Source of the DNA: Sophora flavescens
Taxonomy: Eukaryota > Streptophyta > Magnoliopsida > Fabales > Fabaceae
Direction of reading: 5' to 3'
Length of the DNA: 64,000 nucleotides
Assembly: GCA_030762895.1 (NCBI GenBank)
Contig: CM061068.1
Location: forward strand, 74,425,228 to 74,489,227
Notes under the pieces: model-generated
Databases searched by the model: none
The model's input: the letters and a program-made list of their open reading frames with translations, nothing else
What the model was told of the DNA's origin: nothing
Part shown: in pieces, positions 33,115 to 46,013 of the stretch
Numbering within the stretch: position 1 is the stretch's first letter
How the letters are laid out: every line of letters starts with the position of its first letter
Made by a program: the position numbers and the translations under genes

Positions 33115-36100
33115 TGTAACGCCCCCCTTAGGGCATTACTACGTAACACATGCGTAAGTAAATTAAAAGATAATTTGCTAGTTGCTTTCGAAAAATTTGT
33201 TTTCTTTTAAGTCAGAAAACCGGGGTATAAAATTTTATTCTACAAGGATAACTCTGAAATCCATCATACATACATTTAAAACGTAAAGTCACGTTCGTAA
33301 CAAAGTTACCATGACATACAACATTTCTCTAAGTTTCCACTTTCGAAAGAAAAATTCAAACTACAGATGGATGTATATAACACTACATTTCCCGACCTCT
33401 CTAGATACACAACCCAACTCAGACTCCTAAGCTGGTCATTCTATCAAATATTCATTGGAGAGACCCCCAATCAGAATACTTTCCCAACCTCTAACACTAG
33501 GTCTTCAAGTGACTTAGAAAGACTCCTCTGCAACATCGGTACTGGAGTACCAAGGTACTACAGCAAAACCCGAAGAGACCTAATATAACTGTAAGAGTGA
33601 GATACCATCATAAGATATATCCCACAACAACCATATACATGATATATACATCACATAATCATATAAGCAGTTAAATCATGCATATACACAATATAACAGT
33701 GTTATATCAAAGGGTCTCAAACCCGCACAGTCAATCTTTGAAAATACGCATGGCACTTCAATATCAGGCTCTAACTTAATCTCTGGAGATCCCAACATCC
33801 TCAAATGAGTTGATCAGGCTCAATACACCGTCTCATTGGCTATCTAAGCACAACGATAATACATCGTCTCATTGTTCATTTAGGCACAATGATAATACAC
33901 CGTCTCATTGGCCATTTAGGCACAACGATTATGCACGCCGTTTCATTGTCCATTTAGGCACAACGATACACGTACACCGTCTCGTTGTCCATTTTAAGAA
34001 CAACGATAATACACCGTCACATGATACCTTTCCTGTTAAGGTCTCACGTTAAAACCACGTCGGGCACGTCTGCCGTAAATGCAAATGTAAAACATTTAGT
34101 TCTCGATGTTTTCTTTGTGTTTGTTCACATTTGCTGTTGCAGCTCAAATCTAACGACTTAATCATCATTTCCCCATCACTTGAAAACTTAGAAGCATAGG
34201 ACACACAGTCCGAATGCTCAATCACAACGCCCTAGACCGATGCATCAGTCCTAGGCTTGTGGTCGTAGAAAACAACATTCACCTTTAACAACGTTCATCA
34301 CAATGTGGTTAGGACACATAGTCCACAACAACGTGATTAGGACACACAGTCCACAACAACGAAATAAGAACGCACTGTCCTCGATTTCGATAATTGGACT
34401 CTCAGTCCAGAACATCATGAATAGGACCCATGGTCCAGAATTAACACTGATCCAAGATCATGTGCGTATAACTGAATACTAGAGGCGACGTCTCGCGTAC
34501 TAGATTCTCTTTCTTAAGTACTTATTTTTCGTTCAGTGAAAATCAAATTCAAAACCGAATCCTCGATAACCTATCCAGGCTATCAGAAAGTTTCTAAAAC
34601 ATATAGGAGAAAACCTTTTCTTTGAAAATCTTTTATAAAGCATCTTTGAAATACTTTTATCTTTGAAAATTCCCAAAAGGATATTGTCAAATAATCTTGA
34701 AAGTTTTCACTTGAAGACATATAGTTCGAAAAAGATTTTTATCTTGTATAATAATGGTTCACCAAAACCATTTCAACATTTAAAACAAGTACTTTAAGTT
34801 AATGAGCTTTTGGAAAAGACCACCAATCCCTTCATCTTCAAAGCTTATTAAGGTTTTTAATCCTTATTACAGTTGAGCACAGACACAAGTTTGGCTTAGC
34901 AAACTTTCAATCAACAGCAGTATATATTATCAGTTCAATACTAATATCACAGTTGAAAGCAGTTCATCACATATATGCATTACAACATTTAGAACAAGCA
35001 CGGTTCAACATCAGATAATAGCATAGTTCAAGTACATTAGATAACCAAGTAAGCTCAATCAACATATAAATATCCAGTTAAACACATACACACATGCATA
35101 CAGTTATTGACTATCTTTAGGAAATCCCCTCTTACCTCACATCAGAGTTAAGAGTTTTGGATTTGAAAAAGAAGGTTCACTAACGTCCTTGCTTCTCCAA
35201 CGATGGAAGTCTAAGGTTACCAACATAAAATCATGAGTTAAAAAAAAGAAATCAACTCGAAAACACTAACCACAAGGTATAGGTTCGGTTCATACAATAA
35301 ACTAGGATTAGGGGTTTCCGAAATTTATGCGACTCTTGGATTTATGATCCATAAGTGCTAAAAGTTCCTAAACAACAATCTTTTAACAAAGTTGAATTAA
35401 AAATCCCACTAAGTACTTGACTTAGGGTTTCGGTCAAGCATAGATAAATATTCTAGGAATTTCTAAACTTTCCAATCTCTTTAGGTTAGCATCCATACAT
35501 AGTAAGGAGCTTGAAACCATGATCATTTTGGAAAACAAAACTTAAACACCATTGCCTTAAAACTCATTGGTTTTGGTCTTTACATAAAAATAGGGTAAAA
35601 TCTTTAAAATTTCCAATCACTTAGACATTGCATCCTTTAACATAAAGAAGCCTTGGTCCATGATCATCTTGGAATAGAACTCAAATACAAGTCCATACAA
35701 GCAAAGTTAAACAAAACCCACCAAAACCAAAAAGTATGGTTTCGGTCTCACCATGAAAATAGGGTTAGAAATTTTTGTTTTACACAAACTTTTAGTATGT
35801 TGTAGTAGTAGTAAAAATAAGAACATAGAAATTGGTTTCAACTCAAACGGAGTTTTCTACCATTTTTAAGAGATTTTAGAAGTTTGAAAGCTTAAAGGAA
35901 ACTTAAAGCAAAACTATGAACATAAAGACAAGAAATTGAAAAATAAACAACATAGGATCATTACCCTAAACAATATGAAGATCATTGATGAAGAACTTAA
36001 AGTAAAAATCTTGATAAAAAGATGAACTTTAGAAGAGAGAAGAAGAAGAAATGTAATAAGGTGTAAAGGTGAGAAAATGGAGGAAAAGTGATGAAGTGTG

Positions 36101-36735
36101 GAAATGAAGAGTATTTATAGAGAGTGAAAGAGAGTGGCATGGTTTTGGAGAGGAAGAAAGAAGAGAAAAAGAAGGTTTGCTTGTAGCGAAAGAAAGAAGG
36201 TAAGGTGTGCTAAGGTGGAGGTATGGTGTGGAGGTAAGGTTGGAGAGAGAATGTAAGAAAAGTAAGATTTTGAAAAAAAGTCAAGCTTTACTTTTTGAGG
36301 TGTGTCATAGCCTTCACATCAAGTCACTTCATGTCACTTCATCTTCTTGATGCTCTGCTCCATTGCGTACCAGATGACTTACCCGATCGTATCTCCCGAC
36401 GATTTCGCCCGGGAAATCCCTAAGATTTAGCCCCGAACAAGATTTTTCGAAAAAAATCCAAACCCACACAAAACATCATAAAAACACTAACCGTCTCATT
36501 CACGAATTAAGATTTGGTCTCTAGCTCAGTAAACTTTTACTGGCAGTGAGAACGCAAACCCGCTTCCGTCTGAATTTTCAACCGAAATTTTTACCGTAAC
36601 TTCATATGATATAACAACACAAGAAAATGATTTTAGTTTGATTAAAATCATCGATCCTATGGGTTTAATTGAAAATAAACACATTTAAATATGTATTTAC
36701 TGCTACAGAAAGCATAGGGAAAACAGGGTGTTACA
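33115..36735 (-). repeat. 5' LTR of gag-only Gypsy
   Basis: 3621 bp, TGTAACGCCCC to GGGTGTTACA. It has one copy of the segment duplicated in the other LTR, a 36-bp minisatellite (33820-34030), and a roughly 30-bp duplication at 34305-34360 (GATTAGGACACACAGTCCAC) missing from its partner. A TATA-like TATTTATAG lies at about 36110-36120. No gene is supported. Confidence 0.93.
33820..34030. repeat. 36-bp minisatellite in 5' LTR
   Basis: About three units of the same 36-bp motif as at 27300, then degenerate units; the first units carry different substitutions from the left LTR. Confidence 0.88.
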
Positions 36736-36740
36736 TGGAT

Positions 36741-37742
36741 CAGATGGTGTGAGGGAGGAACATATAGTTTTGAGTAATAACAAAATCATTTGCTTATAAA
36801 AGAAAAAGAAATTAAATCCTAATTTTGAAACTAGTAACTTTTTATTTTCATTTTTGCCTCTAAAAAACTAATTACTAAATAAATATTATTAATTTAACAA
36901 ATAGCTTCGTACCTTTTTTTTTTAAGTTACTATATAAAAATAGTTTTTTACACAACACAAACAATAAAGACTTTCTTAAAACCACTTTTATGCAAACATA
37001 TCAAAATATAAAATTAATTCTATTATAATGAATTATTATAATAAAAATATCTAATTTTTTGTGCCATTATTTTCAGAAACATAAAATATTGATTTTGAAA
37101 ATAATAAAAAAAAATGAATTTTTAAAAAAATTATCCAAACACACCTTAATTCCTTATTTTATTTTTATAAACTCCTATTTTTGTGTGGATAAAATTTAAT
37201 TTATTAAAAGAGTAATACAAAAATATATTTTTAAAAACTTATCCAAGCACACATGTTTCTTATTTTTAAAAACAACTTTTGAATAAAATTTATTCAGGTG
37301 GATCTTATTTCTTGTTTGGTAAAAAGGATGAAAACATTTATAAGAATTTAATTTTAATATGTTATTGTTGTAAAGATTTTATGACAATTAATCACAAATC
37401 ATTATATGCGTACCTTTTAAAATAATTACGATAATTTACAATTTTTTTTAATTATATGTTACTTGATAATTGTTAACGGTGTAAAAAAATATTTATACTG
37501 ATAATACATATCAATTAAATGTTTGAGATTATTTTTCATACAATATAAAATTACTTTGTCTCCAGATTTTTTTTATATATATTTTAATTATAATACTATG
37601 CTTTTGTTATGTAATACGGCATCGTATTTTTTTTTCGAATTCATCCATCGAATGATATAAAATAAAATATACATTTTTATCAAACATCATTTCATTGTTT
37701 TTTTGTTTAATTTTTATGTACTGTCAGTATAAAGAATTTTTA
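36741..37742. other. AT-rich intergenic DNA of copy B
   Basis: Matches 16830-17070 and 23190-23750 of copy A. It has low complexity, long A and T runs, and no gene, RNA or transposon termini. Confidence 0.7.
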
Positions 37743-38059
37743 CACAAACATCCAATAATATTTTTATTTTTTTTTAAATAAGGAGGCATGCAAAAGCATC
37801 ACAATAGAGACTAACATCCCAACTAGGTTGGCACCTTAGCCACTATCCATCATATGCAGCACACCCCAATTTATTAAAAACGAACAAAATCGAACAATAC
37901 AAGAGCATGGGGGGCATAACCAAACCCATGAAATCACCTAAAACGAAAATTAGGGAGACCTATTCTATTATTTTGGAAATCATCCCTAATGAAACTAGGG
38001 ATTAAATCCCACCAAAAAAAACCATTAATCAACAAACCATGATTGGCAATTTTATCTGC

Positions 38060-41000
38060 TCAAGTGTTGCCTTCACGAAAGATATGAGAGGAGCCAAAAC
38101 GCATATCCCTTATAATGGACATGCAATTATTCCATCTATTCCTAAGTTTCCAAGGAACCATTGATGGAGAGGAGATTGCAGCTATGACCATTTGGGAGTC
38201 ACATTCCAGCCATAACGACCACCCTTTCTTATGGGCAATTTCAATTGCCAAGATTGCACCCATTAACTCCGCATAAAAAGCAGAATTGACACCAAGGTTG
38301 GCTGCAAAGCAACCAAGAGTTGCAGCACTATGATCACGAAAAATGCCACCACAAGCAGAAGGACCCGGAGCACCTCTAGCAGCCCCATCCGTGTTGCACT
38401 TGACCCAGTAACAGGGAGGAGGATGCCATCTAACTTCAGTGATTTGGGGAGCACGGTTATGATGGCAGCTGACTCTAAACTCATTCAAAATCCTAAGCTC
38501 CTGTGAGGGTGCAGAAGTTGTGCCATTGCTCAAGTTACCTGCCAGGCTAACCTTAGCAAGGATCATGTTTTTGGCAACTTGCAAGGGGATGATTCTGTCA
38601 TCAAATCTTGATTTATTTCTGCAGTGCCAAATTGCCCAGATGATACTTGATATTGCAGCAGTCAAAAGGTCCTTCACTTGAGAGCTCCATTGATGCTCAC
38701 AGATTGAAAAAACAGTAAGCATTGAGGTAGTATCAATAGTCAAGCTAATTGTGTTGCTCAGCCAGGACCACAAATTCTTAGCAAAGGCACATTGAAAGAA
38801 TAGGTGAGCAGTTGTTTCATAACTACAACCACATAAATTGCATCTAGAGATAACCATGCAGCCATTGGCCCAAAGATTATCATCAGTAGGCATACGGTTG
38901 TGAATGATTCTCCAAACCAAGAAGGAAATGGAAGGAGGGACACAATTAATCCAAAGAGACTTGGCCCAAGAAACAGTTTGTCCATTGCTGTGGAGGAACT
39001 GATAGGCATCTTTCAGTATTAGAGACCCCGATTCACTTCTACACCACACACGGGTATCCTTACAAGGAAAAGAAGGAATGTTGATGTGCATGAGTTCTTC
39101 AGCAATAGCTGGGCAGTGCTGTAAAATAATGCTTGGTATATTCCAGGAGTTATTGAACCAGAAGTCCTTAACCTTTGCTTTTAAGGAAGATTGTAATTGA
39201 GCTGGTAAAGCTAGCAAGGAGTTCAAGGGTTTAGACAACCATATATCATTCCAAAAGTTAATATCAGAACCATCACCAAGCATCCAGGCTGAGTTTTCCA
39301 GAACTGTATTAAGATGAGGCTTGATTCTAGACCAGATTGTGGAGGAGATAGAGTATTGGACCACTGTGTTTTTTCTCAAAACTCTTGCTCTCAGAAGACA
39401 AGCCCATTGCTCAGAAGAAGAGGTGAATTCCCAGCACAGCTTGAGCATAGAAGCATTGTTAATAGATCTAAAGGATCTAAGACCAAGACCTCCCTCAGCC
39501 TCAGGTTTGCACATTTTGTGCCAAGCCACTGTCACAGTTTTTTTGATTTCTGTATTGCCAGGCCATATGAAGTTTCTCAGCCAGCAGTCAATGGATTTCA
39601 ACAAGCTAGAAGGCCATGAATAAACCTGAAAGCTATACAACATCATACCAGTAATCACAGATTTGACTAGTTGTATTCTGCCCATGATTGACAACATACT
39701 ACCTTTCCATGTGGCTAGTTTGGATCTGATCTTATCTGCAATGGATTGCAAGTAGGATTTCCTTGGCTTACCTTTAAACACAGGCAGCCCAAGATATGTG
39801 AAAGGAAACCTACCAGCAGTGAATCCTAAAACATTGGCAATGGAAGACATTCTGTTGACAGAAATGTTACCTGCATAAAACTTGGATTTTTGAGTGTTAA
39901 TCATTTGACCAGAAGCCTCTCCATACTCCTTAAAGAGGGACATTAACAAGGACAAATTCTGAGTGGAAGCTCTGCAAAAGATGAGAATGTCATCCGCATA
40001 TAAGATATGACTAGGAGGACTGAAGCCTCTAGGGCCAGCCATTGTTTTGAGCTTACCCTCTTGAACCAACTTGCAGATAGCCCTGCTCAATACATCTTCT
40101 GCAATACAAAATAGAAGAGGTGACAATGGATCACCTTGCCTAACTCCCCTCTTACAAGAGAAAAAACCAACTGACTTGCCATTGACACCAATAGAAAGTT
40201 TAGCTGACTTCAGAATAGTCTCTATCCAATTGCAGAACTTGACATCAAAACCAAAAGAATGAAGGACCTTCAAAAGGAAAGACCAGTCCATGGTGTCAAA
40301 AGCCTTCTTGACATCAATCTTCAAGGCCAAATTACCACCAAAAGCCCTTTTATCCAGCATATTTACACACTCTGATGCAGTGCAGAGACAATCAGTAATA
40401 TACCTACCTTGTATAAAACCTTTTTGATTATCAGAGACAATCTTTGGTACAACCTTAGCCAGCCTGTCTGCTAAGACTTTAGTGATGATTTTGAACTGGA
40501 AATTAGCCAAGGCAATAGGCCTAAATTCCTCCACTCTATCAGCACCTTGAATCTTAGGGATTAGAACCAACATATTTGAATTCAGGTTCGGCAGCAACCA
40601 GCCCTGCTCAAAAAACTGAATGACTGCTTTACAAACATCATGCTAAATAATTTCCCAATAATTTTGAAAGAAGAAGCCACCAAATCCATCCGGCCCTGGA
40701 GCACCATTGGCATTTAGTGAGAATACAACATTTTTCACTTCTTCAAGGGAAGGCATATTTGTTAGCATTAGATTGTCTTCTCTAGATACCATCGGGTTTA
40801 CAATTCTGTCAACTAAGCCATTGCCCCTGCACCGATTTTCAGTACTGAACAGCTTGGTGTAATAGTTCAAAACATGATCCTCTATATCCTTTGCATCAGG
40901 CAGAACTTGATCATCATTTCTGAGCATGGAGATTTGCTTTGAGACATTCCTAATCTTGGTGATCCTATGGAAGAATTCAGTGTTCCTATCACCTTGAATG

Positions 41001-42064
41001 TGCCAATCCAATCTGGATTTTTCCTTCCAGAATTCTTCTTGGTAGTGCAAAGCATTTTGCAATTCAGTTTGGACCTGCTTTTCTTGCTCAAATAGGAAAT
41101 CAGTCATTCCTGAAGAATTAATTATTTGCTGAATGCTGTCTACTTTAGCCATAGCAGAAGCAAATTTGATGTTCACATTCCCAAAAGAGTCTTTGTTCCA
41201 GCTTTTTAATCTCCCTTTTAACATTTTTAGTTTCTGAGACAGTATGAACATAGGACAACCTATTACCCCAGAATTCCAAACTTCTTCAATTATCTTAGTG
41301 CAGTCAGGGTTTGAAGCCCACATCTTCATGAATTTAAAAGAAGAACTAAAGTTATTGTCCTCTTTCCTCAAAGACAAAAGCAATGGATGATGATCTGATT
41401 TGCTTCTAAGGAGTGTGCAGCAAGCCACACTAGAGCAGTAACTAAGCCATTTATCATTGCAAACCACTCTATCAAGCCTTTTCTCTGTTAGAGCATTACC
41501 TCTTCTGCCATTAGACCAAGTGAATTGAGCACCACGGGTCATAATATGAGATAGTTGGTAGCTGTCTGACCAAAGCTTAAACTCCTCCGAAGCAATCCTC
41601 AAAGGCAAGCAACCACCCCTTTGCTCATGAGCACCAAGGACCACATTGTAATCACCAATGAAGCACCATGGTCCATCATTTGCTTGCTGTAGAGCCAACA
41701 GTTCAGCCCACAACTCTTTTCTTTTCAGATAACTAGTACTAGCATATATAGCAGAAATGAAAACTTCCTGAGATTCCATCTTTAATGAGAAGGAAACCTG
41801 CTGATTAGAGCAAGCAATAACAGAAGGTTGCAATGTTTCATGACAAATACACCAGAGATTAGGCAAGAGGGAATTCCTATCATTAACTGCAAAAACTTTA
41901 AGATTCAGTTTTGTCCAAAACCTTTCAGGGAATTGAGGAATGCTGATCCAAGGCTCAGCAATGAAGATTAGCTCAGGCTTATTTGAAACCAGAAATTTCT
42001 TCAAAACTAACCTAGTATCTAGATTGCCAATTCCTCTAACATTCCAGAATAGAAGCTTCATCAT
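38060..42064 (-). pseudogene. LINE ORF2: endonuclease, reverse transcriptase, RNase H
   Basis: The first part (42064-40646) starts MMKLLFWNVRGIGNLD and has APE-type endonuclease motifs FIAEPW, GDYNVV, LDRVV and SDHHPLLL. After an in-frame TAG (40643-40645) the same frame continues as the RT: LVLIPKIQGADRVEEFRPI, KIDVKKAFDTMDW, RQGDPLSPLLF and catalytic YADDILIF. Then come a zf-RVT region with CNLCGCSYETTAHLF and an RNase H (CNTDGAARGAPGPSACGG, then AELMGAILAIE). A TGA at 38060-38062 cuts the C-terminus right after HIFREGNT, and the frame stays open beyond it. ORF2 makes and integrates cDNA by target-primed reverse transcription. Otherwise the catalytic residues look intact. Confidence 0.95.
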
Positions 42065-42126
42065 GCAAAATTATTAGGACCAGCCCTATTTCGGGCTTTT
42101 GTTTTACCAGCCTTTGCTAGGGCAAT

Positions 42127-43620
42127 CTATTTTTTCCTCAGTTTTTTCTTTTGAGATTTCGAAATGAACACTTCAAAGTTACCTTGTTCAGGCTGAACTA
42201 CATTAGCTTCAAGGCATTCCTCTTCCACATCAGTGTTTTCCTCCTCAATACCATTACTCCAGAATTTAGACACAATCCTGATATCCTGCTGAGCTTGCTG
42301 AGGAAGATTATGCACCAAGGAGGGTACAACTGCATTAATACTCTGGGGGATAGAATTGACATTGTGTTCTATGCCACCCATTGATTCAGAGACATGACTA
42401 ATAGATTGCACTCCATTTCCAATGTTTTCTGCACCAACCATTGGAGTCTGAAATCCAGGATCAGTTAAAACTCTGGCTGCTTGGGGAGATTCCGGATGAA
42501 TTGATTCATCATATTCAGAAGAATTTCCATCCTCCTGAATTCCTTGACGATTTTCTGCATTATTGGCAATCTGCTGCACTACTGCATTATTCATTTCTGG
42601 AATACCTCCATTGATATCAGCCGAAACTTGGATATGAACCTGATTTCCACAGTTAACTGGATCCTGACCTGAAGCTTCCTTTTCACCAATCACATGCTCA
42701 GGGATAACCCTATCATCAACATCTGGTTTCCTGACACTAGTCTGCTTTGGAACATATGCAGATCTTGGTTTCTGGTTTAAAGGTTGTTCCTTTCGGGATG
42801 CAGGATTGTTAAGGTTTCTCTTGCATTCCCCAGCAGCATGCCCTATTGAGAAGCAGCATGAACAAAAAGAGGGGAGTCTTTCATAGTCAAACGTAACATA
42901 AAATGCATGAGCCTCCCTTTCAACCCTTATACCATTTGGGATAGGGCCAGAAAGATCAATATCAACCAGGATTCTGGCAAAGTGGCCAAAGACTTTATTT
43001 TTTGTAGATTCATCTAGAGCAATTGGAGTGCCTATTCCATTTGCAATCTCAAAGAGAATTTTCGACCTCCAATACTCCATAGGCAGATCATAAATTCTAA
43101 CCCAAGATTGAACATGAGTTTGTTTTTGAAGATTCGGATTAAAATCTGGACTCCATTGATAAAGCCTTAGCATGCCTGGTTGGAGATTCCAGGATCCAAC
43201 AGTCCAAACACTACGCAGATCTTCCAAGGATGCAAACTTGAATTCGTTATATCCTTTGCCTAAAGGAATCATGCGCCAATGACCAATCGGGTTCCATAGT
43301 TTCGATAACTTTTCTCTCAAGTCTTGAAATTTGATTGGCTGGTTACCTTTCTGAAGGATCAAACGACCATGCAGACTATTTTTGCTGCTTTCCAATCCGA
43401 GTTTATATTCCTCCTCCAAGATTTTTATCGAGAACACGTCTCCTATCAGTCGTGGCTTAGGCAACTGACTGACAGGAATGTCAAAAGAGTTGGAAAGTGC
43501 CTGGGCAAAGGATTTCTTTTGTGCAGGAAGAGAAGGAGGCGATGAAGAGGGAGGCAAGGGCGCTGGTGCAAGAGGCTGAAGGAATGGCCATGGGCAGGGA
43601 CAACCAGAAGCCATGATCAT
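42127..43620 (-). CDS. LINE ORF1, DUF4283-type RNA-binding protein
   Basis: An intact 497-codon ORF starting MIMASGCPCPWPF. It has a Pro-rich N-terminus, then a DUF4283-like domain (about residues 50-240; motifs LWNPIGHWRMIPLGKGY, SWVRIYDLPMEYWR and FGHFARILVDIDLSGP). A CCHC knuckle CSCCFSIGHAAGEC lies at residues 253-266, and a long acidic, Asn/Gln-rich C-terminus ends in basic KSQKKKLRKK. This is the normal ORF1 of plant L1 elements, an RNA chaperone packaging the LINE transcript. A second in-frame Met (residue 3) could also start it. Only 62 bp separate it from ORF2. Confidence 0.93.
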   Translation of the reverse strand: MIMASGCPCPWPFLQPLAPAPLPPSSSPPSLPAQKKSFAQALSNSFDIPVSQLPKPRLIGDVFSIKILEEEYKLGLESSKNSLHGRLILQKGNQPIKFQDLREKLSKLWNPIGHWRMIPLGKGYNEFKFASLEDLRSVWTVGSWNLQPGMLRLYQWSPDFNPNLQKQTHVQSWVRIYDLPMEYWRSKILFEIANGIGTPIALDESTKNKVFGHFARILVDIDLSGPIPNGIRVEREAHAFYVTFDYERLPSFCSCCFSIGHAAGECKRNLNNPASRKEQPLNQKPRSAYVPKQTSVRKPDVDDRVIPEHVIGEKEASGQDPVNCGNQVHIQVSADINGGIPEMNNAVVQQIANNAENRQGIQEDGNSSEYDESIHPESPQAARVLTDPGFQTPMVGAENIGNGVQSISHVSESMGGIEHNVNSIPQSINAVVPSLVHNLPQQAQQDIRIVSKFWSNGIEEENTDVEEECLEANVVQPEQGNFEVFISKSQKKKLRKK

Positions 43621-43694
43621 GCAAACCCTAGATATTCATGCAACAACAAACCCTAGCAGAGTGCCGTCATTCTCCCACAAACATCCAATAATAT

Positions 43695-45359
43695 GTTAAC
43701 AAATCGGTACTATTGTTATTTATCTCTCTTAGTGATTAAAATTAAAATCACACATGACAAAATGTTAATGGATGTCTGTATAAAACTTTTCACACTGACA
43801 GTATATACTACTTTTTTTTATAAGACAGTGTATACTACTTTAACCTTTTTTTTATATTTTTTATACAATTCAAACTACACATATTGTTTTAAACCTTTTT
43901 AAATATCCAAACAGAAAACAATTTTATCATAATTGATTTAAATAAACTAACTATACATATAATTATTAAATAATATTTTTCCCTTCTAATTCAAACACAT
44001 TCTCTAATCAAGTCAAACGGTTCTTATTAAAATAAATAAATTCATCTCTAATTCAAAAACATTCTATAATCAAGTCAAACGGTTCTTATTAAAATAAATA
44101 AATTCATCTCTTGGAGGAAAATAAAATGAATGTTTTTACTTGTATAGATATACTCAATATTCCTTTGGGTATTTTATTTATGGTGCTATCAATTTAGTCC
44201 TCAAACGAATAAAAAAATTCATTAATCTTTCCCTTTAAGTGTCAATTTGATAGAACAATTCTTTTTCTAGAAGACTAAAATAGACTTTTTTTTTTGAAGA
44301 GGACAAAAATAGACATTTATTCATTGAAAATTTTTAAAAAGTTGGTTTGTTTGGATTGAGCTGTCATTGAAAAAAGGTGATTTTTCAATACAAATTAATC
44401 CAGTTCGATTAAATTGGAATCTTTTTAAAATCTTTAACAAAATAAAATCCTTTATATTAAAGTCTTAATAAAATGTAATTAAAAAAACTGAAATGGTTAT
44501 ACATTAAAAAAAATATAAAATATAGGTGATGAATCATGAATCTAAACTTATTTCATCAAAATAAAAAATTCAAAATTTGATATTTAGATCAAAGAGCTTG
44601 GAACACGCGCCGGATTGTTTAAATTTTTTTAAAAAAAACTTATACAAAATAATTTAGTGAGTGTTTTTATTTTAGAGATTTTTAAGTAAAATAGAACATA
44701 ATCTATATTGGTTTATATAATAATTATAAAAATTAATTAAAATAATTGCTCTGAATAGATTTTTACGAGTAGCTATTTATTCCTTTAGATATTTTCAGAT
44801 TAATATTTTTTTTCATATTCTAATTTTTTTAAAAAAGCTACAAATAGACATAAACAATACTTAATGGTGATTATTTTTAAATAACTAATTCTTCAAAATA
44901 AAATTGTAAGAAACTAGTTCGGAATTGAATAGGAACTAATATATATTAAATTTACACATTTTGAATCTTTTTGGTGCTCGAGTTGGGTTGCACAAGATTC
45001 TGTAAACATTTTTGTTCAATTATCATCGAGGCTTATCAATTAGTATCTTAAGGGTATTTGGTATGGAATTCAATAAAAATTAGTTTTTATTGGAAAATTA
45101 ATGTTAACACTTCTAAAAATTATGAATACATTACTTTCAATGAAACCTTTTTTTTCTTTATTTATTCCTTAATCAATATCCTACGACTACTAGTTAGCAT
45201 TCTTCATCATCATTAGGCCAAACTTACAAATAAAAGACCATTTGCATTTTACAAGTTATTTACTATTTATTTTGCATTCATCAAACAAAAGTTAAAAGTT
45301 AAAACCAATTACCTCTCTTTTTTTGAAAAAAAAAATGTTGTGGAAAAGTAAAATGCTAA
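43695..45359. other. AT-rich intergenic DNA
   Basis: The first about 415 bp belong to duplicated copy B. A tandem pair of about 62 bp (unit around TCAAGTCAAACGGTTCTTATT) lies at 44015-44108. The remainder is low-complexity A/T-rich sequence with no ORF, RNA gene or clear transposon termini. Confidence 0.65.
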
Positions 45360-45606
45360 GGTAACGTTTGGTACAAGTTTTATAAAAATATTCTTGTGAA
45401 TGCTGGAATGGGAATAAAAGTTTCCCATATTTGGTACAAGTTTTAAAAAGTTTTTCATCGGCATAAAAGATTCCCAAGAATAAAATTAGTGAATGTTAGT
45501 TAGAAACTTGACAAAACTCTATTCCCAAGTATGAAGGTGGGAATGAAAGATTCACGGGAATGTGATTCCCAGGAATGTAATTTGACTGAGGAAACCAAAC
45601 GCCACC
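45360..45606. mobile_element. Tourist-like (PIF/Harbinger) MITE
   Basis: A 247-bp element with inverted ends GGTAACGTTTGGTA and ACCAAACGCCACC and a TAA target duplication (45357-45359 and 45607-45609). It has no coding capacity. The GTTTGGT-containing ends and 3-bp TAA site fit Tourist-type MITEs. Confidence 0.78.
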
Positions 45607-45609
45607 TAA

Positions 45610-46005
45610 AGATTACAACTCAAACATATACGCGAGGTGACTTTGGAAGTAATAGAACAATTGGAAATGTGGCCTAACAAAAACAAACTACCTTCTACAT
45701 TTAAAATAATATCTAGTAATTTTGAGGTTTAGATTTCTCATCTTCAAAAATATCTAATATGCTTACATGTTTAGTAATAGCACCAATGATATTTTTTTTT
45801 TGAAAAAAAATGAAAATATTCCTAGGAGCAGTTTCGTCAAATTGGAAGAATATTGAAACACTTCTATATTAGTGAAAATAATGTCCATAACTGAAAAAAA
45901 TTGGAGATTGCAAGGTTCAATATTAAAAAATAAAATAATTAAAAAATAAAAACAATGAACCTATGTGACTCATAAAAGAAACAATGAACCTCTTCAGCGT
46001 TTGTG
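45610..46005. other. upstream region of the MADS gene
   Basis: AT-rich sequence with A/T runs. Apart from the TATA box starting at 46006 I see no recognisable regulatory site, CArG box or transposon ends. Confidence 0.5.
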
Positions 46006-46013
46006 TATAAATA
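46006..46013 (+). promoter_or_regulatory. TATA box of the MADS-box gene
   Basis: TATAAATA sits 122 bp before the ATG at 46128, followed by a CT-rich stretch (46045-46080) typical of plant 5' leaders. Transcription would start about 30 bp downstream. Confidence 0.6.

Larger units (their letters stand above)
26594..36735 (-). mobile_element. gag-only Ty3/Gypsy retrotransposon with complete LTR structure
   Basis: LTRs 26594-31114 and 33115-36735 (TGTAACGCCCC..GGGTGTTACA) flank 2.0 kb of internal DNA, with an exact 5-bp duplication TGGAT (26589-26593 and 36736-36740). Read on the minus strand the internal region has a tRNA-Met-type primer site (33101-33112), a gag (31755-32932), about 0.6 kb of noncoding DNA, and a polypurine tract beside the left LTR. 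Protease, RT and integrase are absent, so this is a deletion derivative or a gag-only non-autonomous form. It is related to the Gypsy element at 7652-15494. Confidence 0.94.
37762..43675 (-). mobile_element. L1-type LINE, nearly full length
   Basis: A 5914-bp minus-strand LINE with ORF1 (42127-43620), ORF2 (38060-42064 in two open parts) and a poly(A) tail (T-run at 37762-37775). It is flanked by a perfect 19-bp target duplication CACAAACATCCAATAATAT (37743-37761 and 43676-43694). Intact duplication and only two nonsense codons in ORF2 suggest a recent insertion. The 5' leader is only about 55 bp, so slight 5' truncation is possible. Confidence 0.96.
26262..44110. repeat. segmental duplication, copy B (AT-rich, with insertions)
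   Basis: Uninterrupted parts 26262-26593, 36741-37742 and 43695-44110 correspond in order to copy A (16552-24150). A 10.1-kb Gypsy element and a 5.9-kb LINE were inserted here after the duplication. The AT-rich remainder shows no gene. Confidence 0.78.

Noticed and set aside
38060..40597. 845-codon ORF as a host reverse transcriptase or RNase H gene
   Set aside because: It is the in-register continuation of LINE ORF2 within a 19-bp target duplication.
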